NCBI GenBank assembly: GCA_963082715.1
Contig: OY720455.1
Coordinates: forward strand, 65,134,893 to 65,198,892
From: Harpalus rubripes
Taxonomy: Eukaryota; Arthropoda; Insecta; Coleoptera; Carabidae
DNA length: 64,000 nt
Direction: 5' to 3'
Shown: one piece after another, positions 1 to 10,581 of the stretch
Layout of the letters: every line of letters starts with the position of its first letter
How positions within the stretch are numbered: position 1 is the first letter of the stretch
Notes under the pieces: model-generated
Database searches by the model: none
The model's input: the letters and a program-made list of their open reading frames with translations, nothing else
What the model was told of the DNA's origin: nothing
Translations under genes and position numbers: made by a program

Positions 1-762
1 ATTAAATATGTCTGGTAACGCATTCCATCTTTCCAAAATTTTGTTATTAGCATTTTCACTTATATTGTCAATCTTTCTGTTTCAATTAATTCTAACTCTT
101 TCCTTGTTTCAATAAATTTTTGAATCCATATTGAACTAGACTGGAAATCAATCAGCTGCATTTCAAATTCTTCAATTTCCAACCAATCGAATTAAGACAA
201 ATTCAGTTTATCAAATGACGTCACAGGATACATAATAAACTTGAGTATTTCCGATAATTCTTTGAACTGAGAAAATCTCGCTGAAAATTCCTAGATTGAA
301 GAATCAATCACAGAAATAAATTCTTCAGTAACTTGGTCCTCGTCTGGTTTCTCATGTATTTCTAAATCATTGATATATTTTTTCAAATCGCAGCCCGTGC
401 ACCGCACCCGAACATTCCGTAGCGTAGGGATCACTCGCGTTCGCTCGTCATATAATACCTACTTCACACTTTTTTTTCGTAGTCCATCATAATGAATTTT
501 GTGATCAGTGATGTGCCCAAAATATTGTGTCGCGTGCCATTAATGGCACGCGTGTCATTGGTTCGCCATCCCTGACATAGGTACACAAGAGTTCAAATCT
601 TTACCAAAAATGGAACTTATTTTATTTTCTGCAAATAAATATAATGAAGGTAGCTACGAAAAATAAATCCATGGCAAAACAAAAGTTCATCCTTATATAG
701 CATGGCAGTTCTTGTTACAATACATTATCTGTTATCAGTAATTTTCCATGCAGTTTTAAAGA
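1..762. other. Unassigned AT-rich flank
   Basis: No coding sequence or repeat family recognised, apart from the palindrome at 531-552. Positions 390-450 are locally richer in CG than the surroundings. The mariner remnant begins at the right edge. Confidence 0.4.
531..552. repeat. Perfect 22-bp palindrome
   Basis: CGCGTGCCATT is followed directly by its exact reverse complement, with no loop. It could be a cruciform site, a protein-binding dyad or the junction of two inverted element ends. No flanking arms extend it. Confidence 0.8.
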
Positions 763-1345
763 ATGCACGTCGTACTGAAAATGCAGTTAACAAGAAAAAA
801 ATTCCTGGCCATGATATTTTACAATTTTAAAAGTACGCTCTCTCCAAAACAATGCATCGAAAACCTTCGAGATGCTTTTGGAAATAAAACACCTAGTATC
901 AGGTCTGTTCACAGCTGGTGCAATGAATTTAAATTTCATCGAGTTTCTCTCAATGACGAATTACACCAAAATCGGTCAATTTCTGCAGTTACGGATGAAA
1001 ACATAGCTGCTATTCATACAATGATTAAAGAAGACAACCGTGTTACATACAGAATTATACGGGCTACTTTGGGCATTGGAATGACCGCTATAAATAAAAT
1101 TTTGCTCAATCATCTGAAAGGAAAGTTTGTTACCGTTGGATACCTCATAATTTAAATAAAGTCAAAAGTAACATCGTGTGGAATGGTGCATTAGAACATT
1201 AAAAAAGTACAACGAAGGTAATTCTAAAGCAGTGTATGATATTATAACAGGTGATGAATCATGTATGTATGTATTTAAACCTGAAACAAAACGACAATCA
1301 CCGCAATGGGTCTTTCTAATAGACCCCAATCCTAGCGATGCACAG
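763..1345 (+). pseudogene. Mariner-type transposase remnant (N-terminal half)
   Basis: Remnant of a Tc1/mariner-superfamily transposase, the enzyme that cuts and pastes the element. The first frame (763-1155) carries the paired helix-turn-helix region, with words such as CIENLRDAFGNK, SIRSVHSWCNEF and TDENIAAIHTMIKEDNRVTY. Near 1125-1180 it shifts frame (the IPHNL block is read in another frame) and continues at 1178-1335 with TLKKYNEG and TGDESCMY. GDE at 1250-1258 holds the first catalytic aspartate of the expected D,D34D triad. After KRQSPQWVF and DPNP the sequence leaves the family, so the second and third aspartates are missing. The related copy at 62161-63046 is inverted and keeps the C-terminal end. 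Two frameshifts and the truncation make this non-functional. Calling it mariner rests on motif recognition. Confidence 0.85.
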
Positions 1346-1664
1346 AACTGTCATTATACAATGCATATTTAAATATGAAGATGATAGATTTATGGTAAAA
1401 GTTTCTCTAGTATTTCATTATTAAAATATTTGAAACTTCTGTCATTATTCAAAACAAAACATATTTTAGCTATGTGCATTATACATAATTTATAATAAAC
1501 TATATAATACATCCATTTAACTTACATATTATAAAACTTCTCAGCACTAAATACAATCTTTAATCGGCTAATCTTCTCTCTCAGATTATGTAACGAGATC
1601 AAGAGATCACTAAAAATTTACTTTGCACAAGTCTCACTTTCTTACATGCAATATAGTATAAAAA
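1346..1664. other. Unassigned
   Basis: AT-rich sequence between the mariner break and the first TH element. No mariner 3' end, TIR or other repeat seen. Confidence 0.4.
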
Positions 1665-2542
1665 TTTGATGTGGCCAGCACATAACCTTTCGCCAGATAT
1701 TTTACCTGGTTGTACGGATAAAACAAAAAATATTTTTAAATACAAATACATATATTCATATCTCACTACAAAATAATTCTCACATATATTTGCAAAGTCT
1801 ATGGGATATTTTAATATAAATTATGTACAATACATACATTTTCTTTATATTCAATATCCTGAAATTTTTTTTTCTACTTTCCTTTTCTTTTTCTTTATAT
1901 TCGTCATTTTTTCGCAAATTCCTTTTATATTCTCTTTTACGTATATTCTTTTGCGTTGTTGACTTTTTTTTATTTTCAGAATCTTCATAATGATGTACAA
2001 ATATTTTTGAGAGTGGCATATAAATATTTTTGACAATGACATTTATATGTCAATTACAAACATTTGAATTTCTTGCCTTGATGTAGTTTGATCTGAGAAT
2101 TTTTACATCATATTATTTTATGTGCATTTCTTTATCTCTAAATCTATAGAAGATATAATAATGAATTTATATTTATGAAATAAATAATTTCACGTTCTTT
2201 AATATAAGTATTTACATAAATTTTGGATAAATAATATTTAGATGATTTTTTTCTTGTAATTATCACCTTCCGGTTGTTCAATTGTTACCAAAACTTAATC
2301 AACTCTTCCCATTATTGTTAGATTGAGGAATCCGTGGTTAAACATGTCTTTAGTCTTATAGTATTTGAGAAATAGTGGATCCAACATCCACACATCCACA
2401 CACACATCCACACAAATACACGGACATCATCGTAAAAATGTTATTATCGGATTCTATGGGCTTTAAAACGTGCTTATTCACTAAAATCTGGATATGCGAT
2501 TTTTAGCATGAATTCAATACCTCTCTTAGCGAGAGGTAAAAA
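1665..2542 (+). mobile_element. TH element, subfamily E, full length
   Basis: Starts TTTGATGTGGCCAGCAC after an A-run and carries the box ACCTTTCGCC. The core near 2268-2310 has the CTTCCGGTTG and ACCAAAACTTAAT words, followed by a short CA/CACACATC tract (2385-2425) and the conserved ACATCATCGTAAAAATGTTA. It ends in a perfect hairpin: ACCTCTC (2519-2525), TTAGC loop, GAGAGGT (2531-2537), then AAAAA. The hairpin right arm pairs with the 5' box over GCGA(G/A)AGGT. No coding capacity. It is the only copy with this short loop. Confidence 0.75.
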
Positions 2543-3568
2543 GGCGTTTAACTAAAACTAAAGTCATTTTGAATTCACTCCTCATAGCTTAATACAAGGA
2601 ACATTATATTAAACCACATTTTTTTTCCGATAACAAAAAAGTACACTACCTTCTAAGAACCTGAGGGTGTCACAGTAGTTTTCAGTGATTTCTAATTGAG
2701 TACTTTAATGTTTTAATTTAGTTATAAGCATTGCTAACAGTATAGGAAGAACAGTAAAAATCCTCTTTAAATAATGGCTGACTCTGATACTAAATAAATC
2801 GATTCCTGAGAAAGTTAAAAGCCGGTTGATTCTATGGAGTCCATTATAGTATCGTCGCCTCGTGGTCAGTTTCTCTAAGGTCGTGGCATTATTTTTCTCA
2901 AGCAAGCTTAGTGATCTGCTTTCTCAATATCGCACTAAGGGTAAGGCACTTTCTCATATGAACAATTAAATATTTCCTCACAAATAGGATCAGATAGCCT
3001 TGGATTCATTATTTTTTGCTAATACGGATTACTGGCAATTATACGATTTCTATTTTGACCATGAACTTATTCGACGGTTAGATTACATATCATACTACGT
3101 AGAGACGTAGAGACACTCTCTATAATAGCTAAGAATTATTATTTTTTAATTAATTTTTCTTTGTTTTAAAATTCATTAAAGTAATTTCTTTTCTTTCAAA
3201 TCTAGGTGTCTGGTTAGAAAACAAAGCGAAAGAAAAATGTATATCACCATGGCAGCCAGTAGTTTGTTTACTTTCAAGAAGATTATAGTCCTAGGATGAT
3301 GTATCCAGTTCAGTAGCTTTCAATAGTATCAATAAATTTGAGGAAAGAGAAAATAATAGGAGAAGAAAGTTTGTTTTGACCAAATGAAGAAGTTTGGTTC
3401 AATATTTTCTTTAAAATACTTAATATTAAATATATAATGAATTTGTTTAGTTTCAGATTAATGAATATTGTAGTTTTGGTATAATCGAACACTGGACCGA
3501 ATTAAGCATATAAAGAGATTTTCATTTTTAATGTTTTGATTTTGAAATTTGATATAAATTAAACGAAT
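2543..3568. other. Unassigned AT-rich stretch
   Basis: A 66-codon minus-strand frame at 2705-2905 has no recognisable motif. The sequence becomes homologous to the CTTGCGTG element at about 3569. Confidence 0.35.
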
Positions 3569-4189
3569 TCTGATATTTATCTCTAAATACCTAAAGTAAA
3601 GTTGAAAACAAATGTAAAAATATAAATTTAAAAAAATATATATGTTTTTTAAGAAATAAAGAAGATTTTCTTTGACGTCATTATTTTGAACTGGAGAAAG
3701 GGATGCATATTTAATAATGTAACCTGTAGATGGAGAGCGAGTGCGAGTTTTTATTTGATTTTGACATTAGTTAATTTTTCTGTCAGTGTCTCTCTTCTAT
3801 ATTATTTACAATCTGCGTGGTTTCTGTTACTTTTATTACGTTTTTCGATTTCTTAAGCAAGATTTTGAAGGATTTTAACTTAGTTTATACTCGTCCAAGA
3901 TTAAAATGACAAACGAAAATATTAACCTCCAAACTATATTATTCAAACTTCAAACAGATCTGTCATGTTAAAATTACCCGCACACTTTATGGCCATTCAT
4001 TGGTTCGGCGTAATTCTACGTCATACATGGCGGTAATTTAAATATTAAAATTACATTAATTTTTTTCTGGCTAATTAATTAAAATTTTGCCAAAAGAAAA
4101 AATATGGGTAGTAAGTTTTTATCGTCTCTTCAAAAATTTTAAATAAAAAAATCTGATGTGGCCAACACCAAACCTCCCGCTATTTAATT

Positions 4190-4196
<7 letters not shown>

Positions 4197-4263
<67 letters not shown>
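4197..4263. repeat. (AT)n microsatellite, about 67 bp
   Basis: Uninterrupted AT dinucleotides inside the TH-B copy, replacing the short A/T stretch found at this place in other B copies. Confidence 0.95.
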
Positions 4264-4264
<1 letters not shown>

Positions 4265-4884
4265 TTACCTATTTAGTTATTGCGGAAACTGTATTAAGAT
4301 CCATTCCATATAACTAGGGTTTTATTTACTATTTTCTTTTTAAAACGTTACTATTATTAATTTGATATGATTAGTTCTTTGACAGTGACACTTATCTGTC
4401 AGTTACATACATTCAAGTTATGAACTGTGTAACCAAGGAGTTTTAATTTTATAAATTTATCCATAAAATATATAGAAAAAGTATTAATGCAAATCTGTAG
4501 AAAAATTAATAATCTTTAATTATTATAATAAGATTAGTCTCCAAAAGAACAGTTAAATGTATTTTTCCAAGAGAAACTATTTTGAGGTTCTAGTAAAGTA
4601 CAATTTCCGGTTATCCGATTTACACTAAAATCTAATGGGCTCTTTCCATTACAGACAAGGTTTCACAATTTTCTGAATGATAGTATTTGAGTCAGAGTAA
4701 AGGATCCACACACACATACATACACAGATATATACATACATACATCATCGTGAAAATGTTAAAATTGGATTCTAGGGACCTTAAAACGTGGTCATTTACC
4801 AAAATCTCGATATACGATTTTTAACACGACCCCTATACCTCCCTTACCAAGGGTAGCGGGAAGTAAAAATACATATCATTTATG

Positions 4885-4939
4885 TTATTTATAAAATAAA
4901 TAAATATATCATCACGGCTTATTACCCATTGCTGGTATT
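4885..4939 (-). mobile_element. SINE-1 tail fragment
   Basis: The words ATATATCATCACGGC and ATTACCCATTGCTGG match the 3' end of the tRNA-derived SINE at 38052-38340, in reverse orientation. Only the tail is present, and it is trapped between two TH-B 3' ends. Confidence 0.7.
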
Positions 4940-5003
4940 GCACGATCCCTATACCTCCGTTACCAAAGGTAACGGGAGGTAAAAATGGCACGCAAGTAGC
5001 CCA

Positions 5004-5664
5004 TTTTCAATCCCAATATGCTTGATTTGTTAATATCTTTATCTACAAAAACACTCTTTGTTCATACGAGATTTCATTCATAAAATATTGCAATCCAAAT
5101 ATTGACAAACATAAAAAAATTACACCTCTTAAATTTTGTTAACGACCACACGTAAACAGCCCAAATAAACAAAGAATTTAGCCTACATATCATAGTAACT
5201 AACATACGTATGTGTTACATACGTGTACGTATGTGTGTACTCGTATTTGTGTTGAAGGCCGTGTGGAACGTCATGTGAGGAACCCGCTACCTAGCGGTGA
5301 GTGAAAGTTACCGTTTGTATCAGGTATCCATATCGTAATTCAAGAAGACTATGCTAGACTCGTGGACAAAGACGATACAGAGCAAGCGACAAGGATATGG
5401 GAAAATATATTCGAGTTGGCTGTTGGCCGAATTACATTTTAACAAACAAATAATAAAACCTACGCAATTGTGAGATATGCCTTCAAATTTTTTCTGTTTC
5501 GGAATTAGAATGTCACAATATGCATTGGGGTTAGAAGGAGCTTCATTATTAAACGATTTCTAGTGATAAATACACAAAATATCTAAAAGAACAAATCACT
5601 GTCACCAATTAATAATGCTATTAAAAATTTCCAATAACGGATATAGTCAAATATTTAAAAAAAA
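5004..5664. other. Unassigned
   Basis: Contains a short degenerate TACGTATGTG-rich stretch near 5208-5245. No gene or recognised repeat. Confidence 0.35.
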
Positions 5665-6988
5665 TCTGACGTTGCCAGCACATTACCTTCCGTCAGTTCT
5701 ATGGATTTTGTACAAATTTCATACAGAAAGTTCTTTGCAAAAGATTCTATTTCTTGTACATTGCCTGCCGGCAGTTGTATGTAATTTATACAAATTCCAT
5801 ACAGAAAGTTTCTAGCAAAAGATCCTATATTTCCAGTAAAATTGTAAGACAAACATACTATGTCAATTGCACTTGACACTGGCTTATCTTTCAATCAGAA
5901 TTTTATTAATATGAGTAGTATAGTATGACTAGCGAATGAAAGTTGACGTTTAGATTATTTAATAGATGTGGTTTCTTATGAAAAAATTTCCCTATATTTG
6001 ATTTGAAAGGAAACTGACCCTTATGTATTCCGTTACAGAAGATTAGAATTGTACCCAATACCAGGAGGTATTTAAAATGACTTTAGCAACAGGATTCAGT
6101 GATGTATTTAAAAAATTTAATACCGCAAATTCTAATTTGTTCGTCTCAGGTGTAAGTGACCCTCGAGTCGGAATTACTGTTAGAGGAAATTAAAAATAAC
6201 CGTATTTCATACAATTGCCAAACTAAATAGTTTAAAGATCAAAATATTTTGTTATAATCAACATAAACGAAAAATGCTTAAAATATTTTAAACGTACCCC
6301 TGTTTTGAAATTCAGTTAGCCTAGTCGGCCATTTATTTTCAGCCAGACATAGTAATGTATTTCTGTACTTTCCTAGTCCAGTATTTAAAGGGGTTCATGC
6401 AAAAATTTTATACCTGAATATTTCGTACAATTCTATTCTTCTCTAGGGTTTCAAAAGAAACCACATCTATAAAATAATTTAAACGTCAACTTTCATTCGC
6501 TAGTCATACAATAGCTGTTTTCATAGTTGGCTATTTTATGAAATTTAATTTCTTTATAATTTTTTAACTCTATATCCATTTAATATAGAGTATAAAATGC
6601 AGTTAAATCGTGTAGAGAATAAAATATTCTTTAATATTTATAATAACAATAAATGTGAAAAAATTATATTGAACATAGTTTTTTAAAGAAAAACAGTTAA
6701 AATCTTCAAATGAGGATACCTCCGGTTGACCAATTGTAACCAAAATCTAACCAGCTCTTCATATGGATGTAACGAAAAAGAATACGAAAGAATTATAATT
6801 TTTGAAATTGTAGTAATTAGATTTATCGCATGCGAAATTTTTGTTACACAACACATATAGACATCATCGTAAAAATATTAAAATCTTATTCTAGGGACTC
6901 TAAAACGTGCTTATTGATTATAAACTCATCATCGAATTTTTGACCAAAGACAATATCTTCCTTACCTAAAGCTAACGGAAGGTAAAAA
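5665..6988 (+). mobile_element. TH element, subfamily A, interrupted
   Basis: 5' end TCTGACGTTGCCAGCAC, box ACCTTCCGTCAG, and a second degenerate box (TGCCTGCCGGCAG) about 77 bp later. The body is split by the TATGACTAGCG element at 5924-6508. The core resumes with CTTCCGGTTGACCAATTG (6720 on), the CA tract is almost lost (ACACAACACATATAG), and it ends with the hairpin CTTCCTTACC ... GGAAGGTAAAAA. Confidence 0.8.
5924..6508. mobile_element. TATGACTAGCG inverted-repeat element, copy 1
   Basis: Both ends carry TATGACTAGCGAATGAAA, and the inverted similarity continues about 55 bp through the ATAGATGTGGTTTCTT word. No coding frame. Inserted in a TH-A element. Other copies are at 32539-33564, 39543-40105 and 48148-49465. 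Probably a non-autonomous DNA transposon; the target duplication is not clear. Confidence 0.8.
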
Positions 6989-8154
6989 TGTATAAAAACT
7001 GGTTGTATGATATAGCATTTTTAGGATGCAAAACAAATAATATAATTTATATGTACCTTACTTTCGGATTCTATTGCTTAATATTGTAATAAAAAACTCG
7101 TAAACTTCTTCTACTATACATTAATTTGTTACGAATGAAAATAATTGTCATCTCGTCCACGTGAGCATTGTCCAGGGCGTACCGGTAACCATATCCATTT
7201 CAAAGCCAACTTTCTAACAAGCGGATAAAAATGCCATTAAGACATTGCATGCTGCTTTTTACGGCCTAGTCTTAAGCCTAGATATACGCTAATTAAAATA
7301 CTCAAAGCAAAGGACAGTTTCGTAAACGAACAAATTTATATACTTGTTTACAACAACGAGGATTTTTATAAAAAGAAAAGTGTACCTTTCCCTTTTGGAT
7401 ACAGGCTATTACTTTTAATTTTCGATGTGTTATAGCTCTTTAAATCAAAGCTTAGAAGCATATGCGTTTTTTTTTTTGTAACACTCTGTAAAAGATGAAG
7501 AAACTTCCCAACATTATAGGTTGTCTCAAAATATATGCATATGGCTACATATGCGCACTTACCAGCGGGAGCTAGTTTAAATACATCAGAGAGGCAAACG
7601 TATTTATTTTTTTGTTAACTAAAAATAGCTATTTGTGTATTAAGAGCGCAAAATGGGACATTGTCGATTGAGAGGTTGTTGCCGAGCGACGCAGGATAAG
7701 GTCCTCCACCATAACAAAAATTTATTTTTATTTATTTTTACTTATCGGTATTTTCCATTCTTCTTGAGCTATTGCTTCAATCTAATCTAAGCATTTTATA
7801 CTTTCGTTTTTGTAAATAAATGCCCTATTTTATTTTCACAGCAGTGCGGCATTTTGTTTGGTTATGTAAGTGGGTAATGTGTAACTACAGTGTCCATTAA
7901 TTCCTGACTAAACGTTTCCATTAAGAATGTAGCCAAGTAACATTTCTCAACATTGTATAGTTAGAAATTTGAGAGGCGAGCGTTTTTTCTACTTTGTCGC
8001 TCTAGAGCGGCAAAGTGACATTTTGCGTTGACAAAAGAGAGCGCAATTGGCTACTTTGTATATAGACTGTAGAAAAATGCATTTATATATACATTTTTAA
8101 TCAATGAGAAAAATACATATTTATAACAATCTGTTGTCATTACAGTACCTATTA
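6989..8154. other. Unassigned
   Basis: No gene recognised. The phrase GGTCCTCCACCATAACAAAAA at about 7700 recurs near 43474 and, diverged, near 40254, so some dispersed repeat is present here without visible ends. Confidence 0.35.
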
Positions 8155-8174
8155 TAGTATTTTATGTACCAAGG

Positions 8175-8276
8175 GCGTTACGATGATGATAATGCCAGGA
8201 GAACGACGAGGATCTAACCCGAGGGCCTTCAGCCCGAGGGATAGATGTCCCGCTGGGCATTATCATCTAGTAACGC
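8175..8276. repeat. Two-block hairpin with GC-rich tip
   Basis: GCGTTAC (8175-8181) pairs with GTAACGC (8270-8276), and GATGATAATGCC (8185-8196) with GGCATTATCATC (8256-8267). The tip holds CCCGAGGGCC and GCCCGAGGG. The same stems are kept at 48370-48472 while tip bases differ. Confidence 0.85.
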
Positions 8277-8363
8277 TAGTGGTCCATACAAGATTTTATG
8301 TCTCACTAGAATATGTGAAAAGTTTTCATTAATAATAATTTTGATTACAATAATGCTTAAGCT

Positions 8364-8741
8364 TTGGCGTTGCTAAGGATGTTGTTTAATTATTTTGTTT
8401 ATTATCAACATTTATTTATTTTTAAAACATCAACGTTCTATATTGTTGGAGATGATGGAATGGGTAAATTTGATGTTTCAGAAGATATTTTATCAAAACG
8501 GTGCAAAGAAACCATTTTGAATGCTTCTGCATACTTTGAGGAAGACAAACGCATAAATGTTCCCCTAATTATTCCATTCTCGTCTGTAGAAGATGTAAGT
8601 ATTATATGTTGAGGTTCGTTTTCACATGACAGATCTCAGTTCTTTATTTCTTATGCACTTATTTCTGAATATTATTACCTACATTTTAGAGAGTTTGTAC
8701 TGCTTTGGATGTGTCACATGTGACGGTAAATAATATCAAAA
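8364..8741 (+). pseudogene. Transposase N-terminal exons (two exons, one intron)
   Basis: The frame from 8364 includes DVSEDILSKRCKETILNAS and IPFSSVED, then a GTAAGT donor at 8595. An ATTTTAG acceptor ends at 8689 and exon 2 (from 8690) reads RVCTALDVSHVTVNNI before a stop. The splice is phase 0, and the joined pattern (IPxSxVxxR, xAL-V-x-x-TVxxI) resembles the N-terminal DNA-binding region of insect Tc1/mariner-IS630-like transposases. The copy at 48.6-48.9 kb keeps the same donor and acceptor. A block near 48967-49070 (AIRRTYFTCGESKWLF) may be the next segment; here it is frameshifted. Function is inferred from pattern only; the DDE domain is absent. Confidence 0.5.
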
Positions 8742-8905
8742 ATTAATTCAAACGTGGATAAATATCGTCCCCAAAAAAATTAGTGATCCGTCAAAAATCA
8801 ATGCGAAACATTGCAGTCTGCAATTCGACGTACTTATATCTACATGTGTGGTGAAAGTAAATTGCTTTTTAAGGCCCTTTTTATAATCAATTTTAAGCAA
8901 CATGA

Positions 8906-9372
8906 AATCACAAATTTTATTACAAAAGAAGAAACGCGTTCCAAGTAAAGTAAAAAAGTAATAAATATGTAAGTGGTATAATGAACTTTTTACTAAGGAT
9001 ATTATTAATGTGTTCTGCAAAGAGTAACAGCTTAAGTCAGCTTCTTAATAACTCACAATAATCGTTTATAATATTAGCAGTACTTTAATGTTATGAATTA
9101 TAAATAAACAAGATAATTACTACTGTGGCAACCTTGGTTTCTATTAACAATACTATTATAATACAATATGTAGGTCTATTTTCCCATCGATCTATTTTAA
9201 TGTGTAGTTTCAACAAATAGAATTCTTTGAAAGTACAACAATTATTATAGTGACAGGTTGTTCTCATCTTATTTTTTATAAGATTTCTTTTGAAGAATTT
9301 GCCCTTCGGTTTTGCTCTTACTTTCTATTGATGCTAGACAGACAAATTATTTATTAAGTAAGGACTAAAAAA
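8906..9372. other. Unassigned
   Basis: AT-rich; no feature recognised. Confidence 0.35.
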
Positions 9373-9415
9373 TCTGATGTGGCTAGCACATTACCTTCCA
9401 TCAGTTATATAAGGT

Positions 9416-9779
9416 ATTTACGAAAATTCTACCGGTGAACTGTTACCGGTAAACAGCTTTTTATCAGGTTATAGCTACCGGAATCGATATTTTAAGAACG
9501 CAAGTGGTAAACAGGGTAAATGTATAACCTATGAAAATATTTTAAAATTTATAACAGCTTAAAAATTTGAGATAGTTAACAAACTGAGCAGAGTCCTACT
9601 TTGAACACATTTCCACTTTTAACGCGCGCGCTTCGCTTTGCATCACTACCTTTTTTGAGATTAGATTCTTCATGAATCCGGTAGATATTGAACAATTTTC
9701 GAACACGGTACCTTTTTACCATTTGTGTTTTCGAACACAGTCGGTATATGCGGTATCTACCGGTAGAATTTTCGTAAAT
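9416..9779. mobile_element. MITE M, copy 1
   Basis: Perfect terminal inverted repeats: A plus TTTACGAAAATTCTACCGGT at both ends (21 bp). 364 bp, non-coding, with a GCGCGCGCTTCGCTTTGC block in the interior. Further copies at 18368-18706 and 29906-30279, and a truncated one at 17911-18087, all at the same place inside TH-A elements. Confidence 0.85.
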
Positions 9780-10327
9780 GAGTATGCATTTTCTATAAAA
9801 TCCATATAGAAAGTTTCTTGCAAAAGATTCTAAATTTCTTGTATATACATAATCTTTCGACAGTTGTATGTATTTTATACAAATTCCATACAGAAAGTTT
9901 CGAGCAAAAAGTTCCTATATTTCGAGTAAAATTATAACACAAATATACTACGAATATGTCAATTGTATTTGACACTGACTTTCAATCAGAATTTTCTTAA
10001 TATAGAGCTGTTTCTAGCATAGCTGGCTAATTTATGAAATTTAATTTCTTTATAATTTTATAACTCTATATCCATTTTATATGAAGTATGAAATGCAGTC
10101 AAATCGTATAGAGAATACAACGTTCTTTAATATTTATAATAACATTAAATGTAAAAAAATAATATTTAACATCGTTTTTTCAAAATATTCAAATTAGGGT
10201 ACTTCCGGTTGACCAATTACAACCAAAATCTAATCAGCTCTTCATATGGATGCAACGAAGAGGAATACGAAAGAATGATAATTTTTGGAACTGTAGTATT
10301 AGAGTTATCGTAGACGAAAATTTTGTT

Positions 10328-10336
10328 ACACACACA

Positions 10337-10383
<47 letters not shown>

Positions 10384-10407
10384 CCACACATACACACACG
10401 CACACAC

Positions 10408-10449
<42 letters not shown>

Positions 10450-10453
10450 ACAG
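10328..10453. repeat. Imperfect (CA)n microsatellite
   Basis: CA repeats with scattered T and G substitutions at the conserved microsatellite position of the TH-A element. The long THTHTH/CVCVCV frames here are artefacts of this tract. Confidence 0.95.
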
Positions 10454-10581
10454 ACATCATCGTAAAAATAGTAAAATCGTACTCCAGGGGCCTTAAAACG
10501 TGCTATTCATTAAAAACTCACCACCGAATTTTTCGACCAAAGACAATACCTTCCTTACCTAAAGGTGACGGAAGGTAAAAA

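Larger units (their letters stand above)
4152..4986 (+). mobile_element. TH element, subfamily B, with two 3' ends
   Basis: Starts TCTGATGTGGCCAACACC with box ACCTCCCGCTA. A long (AT)n tract sits close to the 5' end, then the B core, a short ACACACATACATAC tract and a first 3' hairpin ending GGGTAGCGGGAAGTAAAAA (to 4868), which has one substitution in the stem. A 70-bp segment containing a SINE tail follows, then a second complete 3' end (4941-4986, CCTCCGTTACCAAAGG hairpin, GGGAGGTAAAAA). The host element gives an exact empty site (see findings). Confidence 0.8.
3569..5003. mobile_element. CTTGCGTG inverted-repeat element, copy a, split
   Basis: Internal sequence (3569-4151) matches 31260-31855, including TGACGTCATTATTTTGAACT and GGATGCATAT. 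The left TIR is lost. The right TIR (GGCACGCAAGTAGCCCA, 4987-5003) is separated from the body by a TH-B insertion at 4152-4986. Non-coding; transposon class not determined. Confidence 0.7.
8155..8905 (+). mobile_element. DNA transposon remnant with spliced transposase exons, copy 1
   Basis: Begins TAGTATTTTATGTACCAAGG and carries a strong hairpin at 8175-8276. It is collinear with the copy at 48353-49421, although homology fades near 8905 and the right end is absent. Inside is a two-exon remnant resembling the N-terminal helix-turn-helix region of a Tc1/mariner-IS630 type transposase (separate entry). No catalytic domain. Confidence 0.65.
9373..10581 (+). mobile_element. TH element, subfamily A, carrying MITE M
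   Basis: 5' end TCTGATGTGGCTAGCAC, box ACCTTCCATCAG, then MITE M (9416-9779) close behind it. The body includes a second, decayed box, the CTTCCGGTTGACCAATT core (10203 on), an imperfect (CA)n tract (10328-10453) and the ACATCATCGT word. The 3' hairpin is ACCTTCC (10548-10554) with GGAAGGT (10570-10576), then an A-run. Structurally one of the most complete A copies. Confidence 0.85.

Noticed and set aside
763..1372. A host gene with a domesticated mariner (SETMAR-like) domain
   Set aside because: The frame is broken at least twice, only one catalytic aspartate is left and there is no fused domain.
1665..2542. TH elements as canonical Helitrons
   Set aside because: The 5' TC and A|T insertion fit, but the 3' end is GTAAAAA rather than CTRR and no Rep/helicase gene is in the window; kept only as a Helitron-like hypothesis.
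4152..4986. TH elements as SINE or LINE copies with a poly(A) tail
   Set aside because: The terminal A-run is nearly always five bases, follows a precise hairpin, and copies have defined 5' ends; no pol III boxes or RT tail signals.
8364..8612. A small intact host gene
   Set aside because: The sequence lies in a repeated transposon-like unit with a second copy at 48.6 kb and stops shortly after the second exon.
10217..10465. Long frames of CVCVCV/THTHTH on both strands (also near 19110, 20390, 23580, 29190, 41560, 42430, 45850, 63180)
   Set aside because: They are translations of (CA)n/(GT)n microsatellites inside TH elements; no start context, no conserved protein.
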